A stretch of DNA of 13,103 nucleotides, taken from positions 1-13,103 of the forward strand of contig JACQOY010000007.1 of NCBI GenBank assembly GCA_016207765.1, read 5' to 3'. The notes under the pieces were generated by a model. The model searched no databases. It had not been told where the DNA came from and saw nothing but the letters and a program-made list of their open reading frames with translations. Positions within the stretch are counted from its first letter, which is position 1, and every line of letters begins with the position of its first letter. Both the position numbers and the translations under genes were made by a program. This DNA comes from Deltaproteobacteria bacterium. Its GTDB lineage: Bacteria > UBA10199 > SBBF01. Below are positions 1 through 5,296 of the stretch, one piece after another.

Positions 1-44
1 GACTCATAAGCCCTTGGTCGAGAGTTCAACTCTCTCCCCTGCCA
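1..44 (+). tRNA. partial tRNA with CAT anticodon (Met or Ile2), 3' part
   Basis: The window opens inside a tRNA gene. The anticodon loop is CTCATAA at 3-9 with anticodon CAT at 5-7. The 3' strand of the anticodon stem follows, then a 5-base variable loop (15-19). The T arm is GAGAG / TTCAACT / CTCTC (20-36), the acceptor 3' strand is CCCTGCC (37-43), and A44 is the discriminator base. The next bases are CAT, so CCA is not encoded. The base before the loop (A2) would face G10, a mismatch at the top of the anticodon stem. The 5' half lies outside the window. CAT serves elongator Met, initiator Met and lysidine-modified Ile tRNAs, and this fragment cannot separate them with certainty; the loop resembles elongator Met. 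Confidence 0.85.
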
Positions 45-64
45 CATTCTTAACCTTCCTTCCT

Positions 65-120
65 CCCCCCAAATCTGTTACCCTGAAGTTGAATTGGGGG
101 GTTTTCCCCCCTCAAGGTAA
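65..120 (+). terminator. G/C-tract hairpin region after the tRNA, with two exclusive pairings
   Basis: CCCCCCAA (65-72) can pair perfectly with TTGGGGGG (94-101), which is followed by TTTT. This would be a modest intrinsic terminator for the tRNA transcript. The same G tract (96-101) can instead pair with CCCCCC (106-111) across a TTTT loop. That second stem is flanked by an imperfect inverted repeat (78-86 with 112-120, one mismatch), giving a long hairpin. The T run is only four bases, so termination is plausible but not certain. The rest of the space up to 246 is AT-rich and then purine-rich, and I see no convincing promoter in it. Confidence 0.4.
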
Positions 121-246
121 AATGTAAGTAGCTGATATTGTTATTTTTAATTTAGTTCTGATTCGGGCGAAACTTTCGGGGGGTAAGGAGCCGATAATAG
201 GGGTGAGAGCAAGAAGGTGTTTTAAGGATTAAGAAAGGAATAGACA

Positions 247-957
247 ATGCCTCCCAAAGGTCCAGCAATTGATAGTGCAAGCCCGGTTACATCAGCTTCG
301 GCACAACCGGCGGCAACCCCCAAACCAAGCACAGCCGCTACGGTTACAAGTAGTACATCTACATCATCTACTACTTCTGCTACTTCCGCCCTCGATGCCG
401 CTTCCGGCACCACAAGCATGGAAGTAGCGCTTCGGGCCAATGAATCGGGTCCTCCAAAGGTGGATGGAAACAAGTTGACTGCGGGAATTGGGGAAACCAG
501 CGGTGGCTCCACCGATAAACTGGTCGGTGATATGGAGGCCGACTCCGTGGAGCATGTTGAAACAGCCGGAGAAAGCCCTGCGGGAGATAGTCTGTCAAAA
601 ACTGGAACCGGGGTTGCCATTGTCGGGGCCGCTATCGCCTGTATCCCTGTCTGGCCGGTGGCTCAAATTGTTGGCGCCATTGTCGCGGCGGTGGGGGGCA
701 TTTTGGCTCTTGTTGGTGACGGCGTGAGCAAAGGGGCGGAAACATCCGGGAAAACCATTGGAAAAAACGAAGAGGATAGACTAAAAATTTTAAAAAACAC
801 TTTCAGCAAAGAAAAACGTCCCAATCTTATTTCTCAAAATTTGACGGGAGAAACCCCGACAAAACCGGATCAGGCAACGGAAGAGGTTTCTTCCTCGGCG
901 ACAGCGATGTTGGAACATAACGATATGGGCACGGGCAACGGATCATCAACTGCTTAA
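247..957 (+). CDS. unrecognised 236-aa protein: Ser/Thr/Ala-rich N-terminus and glycine-rich hydrophobic core
   Basis: I do not recognise a family. Residues 1-60 are low in complexity and rich in Ser, Thr, Ala and Pro, without a Sec-type signal peptide. Residues 61-118 are polar. Residues 119-160 form a hydrophobic stretch with many small residues (GVAIVGAAIACIPVW, then VAQIVGAIVAAVGGILALVG), enough for two membrane helices or a glycine-zipper hairpin. The last 75 residues are charged and polar. The ATG at 247 has an AAAGGA ribosome-binding site about 7 bases upstream. The next gene starts 17 bases after the stop, so the two are probably co-transcribed. A disordered N-terminus with a central hydrophobic hairpin is seen in some type III-secreted proteins, but no secretion genes are visible here, so that is speculation. 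The coding call itself is fairly safe: long frame, ribosome-binding site, coherent composition. Confidence 0.72.
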   Translation: MPPKGPAIDSASPVTSASAQPAATPKPSTAATVTSSTSTSSTTSATSALDAASGTTSMEVALRANESGPPKVDGNKLTAGIGETSGGSTDKLVGDMEADSVEHVETAGESPAGDSLSKTGTGVAIVGAAIACIPVWPVAQIVGAIVAAVGGILALVGDGVSKGAETSGKTIGKNEEDRLKILKNTFSKEKRPNLISQNLTGETPTKPDQATEEVSSSATAMLEHNDMGTGNGSSTA

Positions 958-974
958 ACAGGAGAATAAATCAT

Positions 975-1859
975 ATGGGAAGTCCAATAAATCCAACAGC
1001 AGGTTCATCGGGAATAGCGGGTCGTGTGGAACGGGAGGAACAGAATCCCGCCGGTACCGCCGCGGAGCAGGGAAAGAAAAGGATTGAAGACGGCCAGAAA
1101 GCGGATGAGGAAATGGCCGCCAATGCCGAAATGGCCAGCGAAGGGGCAATGATCGCCATCGATCTTGCCTTGACGGCCATATCGGTTATTCCGGGAGGAG
1201 GGGCCGTGTCTGCCGGAGGAAAAGTCGCCGAACAAGGGGCCAAAGTGGCTATCGAGGCAAGTAAAGAAACCGCCAAGGCGGCGACAAAAGTGGCCAAAGA
1301 AACGGCCCAAGCGGGCGTCAAGGCGGCCAAGGAAGGGATGAAAGCGGGAGTCACCGCCGCCAAAGAGACGGCCAAGACGATGACAAAAGAAGCGGGCAAA
1401 GCGGCCATCGCCACAGCCAAAGAGGCAGGGAAGGAATCGCTCCATGCCGCCAAAGAAGTGGGCAAGGTGGGTGTCCAAGCGGCAAAAGCCGAGGGAAAAC
1501 AAGTGGTCAAGGCGACCCAAGAACTTGGCAAAGAAGCGGTCAAAACGGCAAAGGCCGAAGGGGTCAAGGCCTTTAAGGAAAGCAAAGAGGCTTTCAAGGC
1601 GGCCAAAGAAGTGGGCGATAAGGCGGGTATCAAACAGGCAAAGGAAGCCCTCAACACAGCCCGCAAAGAAGCTGGGGAAGGACTTAAAGGGGTGACCAAA
1701 ACACTTGAGTATTCAAAGGCCGGCATCGGAATTGCGACCAGCGGTTTTGCCGCGGTCAAACGCCGCGATCCAATGGGGGTCGCAAAAGCGGGCGGCAAGG
1801 CGGCCGAAATCGGCATTAAGGAAGGGGCGCAAGCCGTCAAAAAAGACAAGACCTCCTGA
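975..1859 (+). CDS. unrecognised 294-aa Lys/Ala/Glu-rich protein with 11-residue amphipathic helical repeats
   Basis: I do not recognise a specific family. Residues 1-55 are polar. Residues 57-80 are a mildly hydrophobic, glycine-containing segment (AMIAIDLALTAISVIPGGG). Residues 90-240 are almost entirely Ala, Lys, Glu, Gly and Val arranged as AAKE(x)GK-like units. The AKE-type motif falls at about 107, 118, 129, then 148, 159, 170, 181 and 192, which is an 11-residue period with one phase shift. This hendecad pattern is known from LEA group 3 proteins, apolipoproteins and synuclein-like lipid-binding helices. There is no signal peptide and no Cys. A GGAG ribosome-binding site lies 10 bases before the ATG, and the upstream gene ends 17 bases away. 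The repetition makes the reverse strand look open as well (long Ala/Leu/Ser frame), which I take as a shadow. A membrane-surface or stress-protective role is inference from repeat type only. Confidence 0.75.
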   Translation: MGSPINPTAGSSGIAGRVEREEQNPAGTAAEQGKKRIEDGQKADEEMAANAEMASEGAMIAIDLALTAISVIPGGGAVSAGGKVAEQGAKVAIEASKETAKAATKVAKETAQAGVKAAKEGMKAGVTAAKETAKTMTKEAGKAAIATAKEAGKESLHAAKEVGKVGVQAAKAEGKQVVKATQELGKEAVKTAKAEGVKAFKESKEAFKAAKEVGDKAGIKQAKEALNTARKEAGEGLKGVTKTLEYSKAGIGIATSGFAAVKRRDPMGVAKAGGKAAEIGIKEGAQAVKKDKTS

Positions 1860-1897
1860 GGCGGCATTTCTAGACATTCTCCCAACCGTTTTCTATA

Positions 1898-1983
1898 GTA
1901 GGGGCGATCCTTGTGATCGCCCTTCTTTTCTGGGCAACCCCATAAAGAGGGGCCGTTTGCACAGACACAAGGTTTGCCCCTAC
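1898..1983. repeat. 86-bp palindromic repeat abutting the der start codon
   Basis: The element is bounded by GTAGGGGC (1898-1905) and its inverted copy GCCCCTAC (1976-1983). The match extends inward with gaps, since both arms contain CCTTGTG or its complement. The left arm is itself a perfect hairpin: GGGCGATC (1902-1909), loop CTTGT, GATCGCCC (1915-1922). The interior holds CCCC (1938-1941) against GGGG (1949-1952), and GGGCAA (1932-1937) can pair with TTGCCC in the right arm. Terminal inverted repeats around short nested hairpins are typical of REP/MITE-like dispersed elements. The last base of the repeat is directly followed by the ATG of der. Confidence 0.7.
1901..1931 (+). terminator. 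intrinsic-terminator-like hairpin formed by the left arm of the repeat
   Basis: A perfect 8-bp GC-rich stem (GGGCGATC / GATCGCCC, 5-base loop) is followed at 1923-1931 by TTCTTTTCT. It lies 42 bases past the stop of the repeat-rich protein gene and could end that transcript before der. If it works, the repeat supplies the terminator, and der would need a promoter inside or just after it, which I cannot identify. Confidence 0.45.
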
Positions 1984-3363
1984 ATGCAAAAACCCTTAGT
2001 CGCCATTGTCGGTCGTCCCAACGTCGGCAAATCCACACTTTTTAATCGCCTTGTCGGAAAACGGCAGGCTCTTGTCCAGGATCGCCCCGGTATTACGCGC
2101 GACCGCCATTATGCCGAGGCCGAGTGGGATGGGACCATCTTCCGCCTTGTCGATACCGGGGGCCTCGAATTTCAAACAACCGACCGTCTTCAGAAAAAAA
2201 TGTCTGATCAGGCCTTTCGCGGCATCGAAGAGGCCGATTGTATCCTCTGTGTGGTAGACGGCAAGGTCGGTGTCACCACTCTCGACCGCGAATGGGTCGA
2301 AAAAATCCGCAAGATCAACAAACCGAAGCTTTTCGTCGTGAACAAGGTCGACTCCGCCAAGGATGAGGCCCTTTTGGCCGATTTTTATCCCCTCGGCATG
2401 GATCCGATGTTTCCCGTTTCGGCGGAAACGTCGCGGGGCATTTCGGATTTGTTGGATCGGCTAATAGCGAACTTGAAGGAGACTCCTCCCCTTTGTAAGG
2501 GGAGGCCGGGTGGGGTAGAGGAGTTGGCCGGGATTTCTACCTCCCCCAACCCCTCCTTACAAAGGAGGGGAGAAAACGAACTAACCATCTCCATCATCGG
2601 CCGCCCCAATGTCGGAAAATCCACGTTGCTCAATCGTCTGTTGGGTGAAGAACGGGCCATTGTGGACGAGACGCCGGGAACTACACGCGATCCCATCAAC
2701 ACTCATCTGACCGTTGACGGAACCATCATCTGCCTGATTGATACGGCGGGAGTCCGCAAAAAAGGAAAAACGGACAAGGCTATCGAAAAATTTTCCATCA
2801 TCAAAAGCTTAAAAAGCATTGAGGAATCCGATATCACCCTTTTGGTCATCGACGGGGCCGAAGGGATTACCGATCAGGATTGCCACGTGGCGGGCCAGGC
2901 CTTTGAAAAAAACAAGGCCATTATCATGCTGGTCAACAAATGGGATGAAGGGGTCAAAAAAACAAGTCGCGACCAATTTCTCGATCATTTAAAGCGGAAA
3001 CTTCACTTTACCCCCGACAGCCCGGTCCTTTTTATCTCGGCCAAGACAGGGGCGAAGGTCGAAAAAATATTTCCGACAATACTCCGCATTCAAAAACAGT
3101 ACGAATACCGGGTTCCCACGGCGGAACTCAACAGGGAGTTTGCCCGTATTATCGAAAGGCATCCTCTGCCGGTTTTCAAGGGAAGGAACATCAAAATTTA
3201 TTACGCAACGCAGACCGGAATAAAACCCCCGACATTTGTTGTTTTTTCAAACGAACCGGGTAAAATCCATTTTTCATACGAGCGATACCTGAATAATGCC
3301 CTCCGGGAGGCTTTTGGTTTTACCGAAGTGCCGGTCAAGATATTGTTCAGGAAGAGAACATGA
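1984..3363 (+). CDS. der: ribosome-assembly GTPase Der (EngA), with an in-frame repeat-derived insertion
   Basis: Der is an essential double-GTPase that binds the 50S subunit during assembly. The protein has 459 residues. Domain 1 has the P-loop GRPNVGKS at 10-17, DTGG at 57-60 and NKVD at 120-123. Domain 2 has GRPNVGKS at 206-213, DTAG at 253-256 and NKWD at 318-321. A KH-like C-terminal domain covers about 380-459. All guanine-nucleotide motifs look intact. Between the GTPase domains, residues 167-196 (TPPLCKGRPGG ... SLQRRGE) come from an inserted palindromic repeat; without it the length is near the usual 430-440. The ATG at 1984 is chosen because MQKPLVAIVGRPNVGKS is the normal Der N-terminus; the frame stays open further upstream only by chance. 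The sole ribosome-binding candidate is AAGG about 11 bases upstream, inside the abutting repeat. The stop overlaps the next start as ATGA. Confidence 0.96.
   Translation: MQKPLVAIVGRPNVGKSTLFNRLVGKRQALVQDRPGITRDRHYAEAEWDGTIFRLVDTGGLEFQTTDRLQKKMSDQAFRGIEEADCILCVVDGKVGVTTLDREWVEKIRKINKPKLFVVNKVDSAKDEALLADFYPLGMDPMFPVSAETSRGISDLLDRLIANLKETPPLCKGRPGGVEELAGISTSPNPSLQRRGENELTISIIGRPNVGKSTLLNRLLGEERAIVDETPGTTRDPINTHLTVDGTIICLIDTAGVRKKGKTDKAIEKFSIIKSLKSIEESDITLLVIDGAEGITDQDCHVAGQAFEKNKAIIMLVNKWDEGVKKTSRDQFLDHLKRKLHFTPDSPVLFISAKTGAKVEKIFPTILRIQKQYEYRVPTAELNREFARIIERHPLPVFKGRNIKIYYATQTGIKPPTFVVFSNEPGKIHFSYERYLNNALREAFGFTEVPVKILFRKRT
2484..2572. repeat. palindromic repeat inserted in frame within der
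   Basis: The left arm (2484-2516) and right arm (2539-2571) form an imperfect terminal inverted repeat of about 33 bases. Each arm is also a hairpin around the shared core TTTGTAA: CCTCCCC/GGGGAGG on the left and CCCCTCC/GGAGGGG on the right. The element is read through without stops and adds about 30 residues with the character PPLCKGRPGG ... NPSLQRRG to the linker between the two GTPase domains of Der. Insertion of palindromic elements in frame into genes is known for Rickettsia palindromic elements. This one is a different sequence, and its family was not checked. Confidence 0.85.
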
Positions 3364-4160
3364 AACGCCTGTACGCCGAACTAAAGCACATCGCCGTCTT
3401 GTACCGGAAACATGACTGTTTTAATCTCGCGGCCGCACTTTCCTTTTACGCCATCCTTTCGATTCTCCCCATCCTGCTTATCGTCATCTCGCTGGCCGGC
3501 CACTACGTGGGGCAATCGGATATCTTGCTGGAAAAGACGGGGGGGCTGATCGAAAGCGTTGTTCCCTCGCTCAAAACGGGGCTTGTGAACAATATCAAGA
3601 CAATCGTGGAGGCGCGGACCCGATCGGGGTGGTTCGGCGTTCTTCTTTTGTTTTTTGTGGCCCACTTCATGTTCGCCAATCTCGAACACACGGTCAATCG
3701 CCTGCTAAGCGCGAGGGAAAAGCGGCATTTTCTGATCACCCGCCTTTTGTTTCTCGTATGGCTGATGGGGCTTTCGTTTTTGCTCTGCGTCCCCGCCCTG
3801 GTCAATATCGCCCAGACCATGGTTGAGCGCTGGGGATTTTCTCTGGAGTTTTCGCGGGCCTTTCGGGGAAACGAATGGTTTTTCATCGTCTCGGTTTTGT
3901 CTTTTGTGATGATGATTCTGCTGGTGCCGACGCAGAAAGTCCCTTTGGGCGACGCCGTTCTGGGCGGCCTGATTTTCGGTTTTCTTCTGCAAATAGCCCG
4001 ATGGCTTTTCCAGTTCTACACCCTCACCTATTTTCACCGTTACAACCTGATTTACGGCTCACTGACTACTTTGATCATCGGCGCTTTCTGGATTTTCTAT
4101 TTTTCAAATATCCTGCTTCTCTGCGTGTTGTGGGTGGGGGAAAGACAGAAAAGGAGGTAA
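3360..4160 (+). CDS. YihY/BrkB-family inner-membrane protein
   Basis: This 266-residue polytopic membrane protein has the family features: an N-terminal segment LAAALSFYAILSILP (23-37) leading into the first membrane helix, hydrophobic spans at about 32-50, 92-110, 128-150, 172-190, 198-218 and 234-258, and the C-terminal motif YGSLTTLIIGAFWIFYFSN (232-250). The family (UPF0761, often mislabelled ribonuclease BN) has no agreed biochemical function, and older records call some members virulence factor BrkB. Its start ATG overlaps the der stop (ATGA), so translational coupling is likely. Its own 3' end carries the ribosome-binding site of the following kinase, with only 2 bases between genes. 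The family call is firm; the function is unknown. Confidence 0.9.
   Translation: MKRLYAELKHIAVLYRKHDCFNLAAALSFYAILSILPILLIVISLAGHYVGQSDILLEKTGGLIESVVPSLKTGLVNNIKTIVEARTRSGWFGVLLLFFVAHFMFANLEHTVNRLLSAREKRHFLITRLLFLVWLMGLSFLLCVPALVNIAQTMVERWGFSLEFSRAFRGNEWFFIVSVLSFVMMILLVPTQKVPLGDAVLGGLIFGFLLQIARWLFQFYTLTYFHRYNLIYGSLTTLIIGAFWIFYFSNILLLCVLWVGERQKRR
4151..4158 (+). promoter_or_regulatory. strong ribosome-binding site fixing the first kinase start
   Basis: AAGGAGGT lies within the last codons of the preceding gene, 4 bases before the ATG at 4163. It chooses this start over much longer upstream extensions of the frame, which would overlap the membrane-protein gene. Confidence 0.85.
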
Positions 4161-4162
4161 AA

Positions 4163-5296
4163 ATGGGGGGAAAAAAGGCCTGGGGGAAAAAACCGCCGGC
4201 TCAAATACAGGCAATTATCGATAACGCCCTCGATGCCGTCGTGATGATGGATTCTTCCGGTCGAATCACCTTTTGGAACCCCCAGGCCGAAAAAATTTTC
4301 GGGTGGTCCAAAAAAGAGGTCATCGGACGGAAAATGTCCGAAACAATCATCCCCGAAAAATACCGGGTCGCCCACGAAAAAGGGTTGAAGCGTTTTCTTG
4401 AAACGGGGGAGGGGTCCGTTTTGAACAAACGGCTCGAGTTGACGGCCCTTCACCGTGAGGGGCATGAATTTCCCGTGGAACTGACGGTAACGCCGACCCC
4501 CGCCGAGAACGCCTACCAATTCAGCGCCTTCATCCGGGATATCACCGAACGCAAAAAAGCGGAGGAAGATCTCAAAAAAGCCAACGAAGAACTTGTCCGG
4601 TTGAACCGGATAAAATCGGAATTCACCTCGATGGTATCGCATGAATTGCGAACGCCGCTCAATATCATCAAGGAGGGGATCGATATTGTGTTCGACGGCC
4701 TTGACGGCCCTTTGACCCCTTCCCAGAGGGAAACGCTTGATATCGCGAAAAACAACGTCGACAGGCTGGGACGACTCATCAACAATGTGCTCGATTATTC
4801 GCGCCTTGAAGCGGGAAAAATCGAGTTGGCGCTCAGAAAAACCAACCTCAATGAAGTGGTCGGGGAGGTTTGCCATTTTTTCAGACGGGTGGTGGATAAA
4901 ACCGCCATCGATTTTGTTCTTCATCTTCCCGAAAAAACCGTTTTTGGCTTGTGTGATGCCGACCAGGTAAAACAGGTGCTGATCAACCTGGTGAACAACT
5001 CACTCAAGTTCACCGAGCGGGGAAAAATCATTCTGCGTCTTTCTTCCACCGCCGATGAAGCCCGAATCGATGTTGAAGATACAGGACGGGGCATTCCCGA
5101 AGAGGACCAGCAAAAAGTTTTCGAAATGTTCACACAAGCCCCTTACCGCGGGATGTGGAAGACAGGGGGATCCGGAGTGGGGTTGGCGGTCTGCAAATTG
5201 ATCATGGAATTACACCATGGAAAAATCACCGTTGAGAGCGAGGTCGGAAAGGGGAGCCGGTTTGCCGTTTTCTTTCCGCTCGGCGCCGTATCATGA
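4163..5296 (+). CDS. soluble PAS-domain sensor histidine kinase
   Basis: The protein has 377 residues and no membrane segment, so it is probably cytoplasmic. A PAS domain covers about 14-128 (IIDNALDAVVMMDSSGRITFWNPQ, ending with FIRDITERKKAEEDL), followed by a short coiled linker. The HisKA domain has the phosphorylated histidine at H160 in SHELRTPL. The HATPase domain has an N box around 275-284 (NLVNNSLKFT), G1 DTGRGIP at 306-312, an F box near 319-323 and G2 GGSGVGLAVC at 335-344. All catalytic motifs are intact. The stop overlaps the ATG of the next kinase gene (ATGA). Its transmitter part is closely similar to that of the next kinase, so the pair looks like a tandem duplication. No output or receiver domain is attached; the partner is probably one of the two nearby receiver-only proteins. 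Confidence 0.93.
   Translation: MGGKKAWGKKPPAQIQAIIDNALDAVVMMDSSGRITFWNPQAEKIFGWSKKEVIGRKMSETIIPEKYRVAHEKGLKRFLETGEGSVLNKRLELTALHREGHEFPVELTVTPTPAENAYQFSAFIRDITERKKAEEDLKKANEELVRLNRIKSEFTSMVSHELRTPLNIIKEGIDIVFDGLDGPLTPSQRETLDIAKNNVDRLGRLINNVLDYSRLEAGKIELALRKTNLNEVVGEVCHFFRRVVDKTAIDFVLHLPEKTVFGLCDADQVKQVLINLVNNSLKFTERGKIILRLSSTADEARIDVEDTGRGIPEEDQQKVFEMFTQAPYRGMWKTGGSGVGLAVCKLIMELHHGKITVESEVGKGSRFAVFFPLGAVS

Noticed and set aside
1705..1983. Upstream extension of the der frame
   Set aside because: It overlaps the preceding gene in another frame and the palindromic repeat; normal Der N-termini begin at the ATG at 1984.
971..2038. Long open frame (355 codons) on the minus strand, antisense to the repeat-rich protein gene
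   Set aside because: It mirrors the Ala/Lys/Glu codon repeats as an Ala/Leu/Ser-rich product, runs through the palindromic repeat and into the start of der, and has no recognisable domain.
3875..4162. Upstream extension of the first kinase frame
   Set aside because: It lies within the YihY-family gene in another frame; AAGGAGGT directly before 4163 fixes the start.
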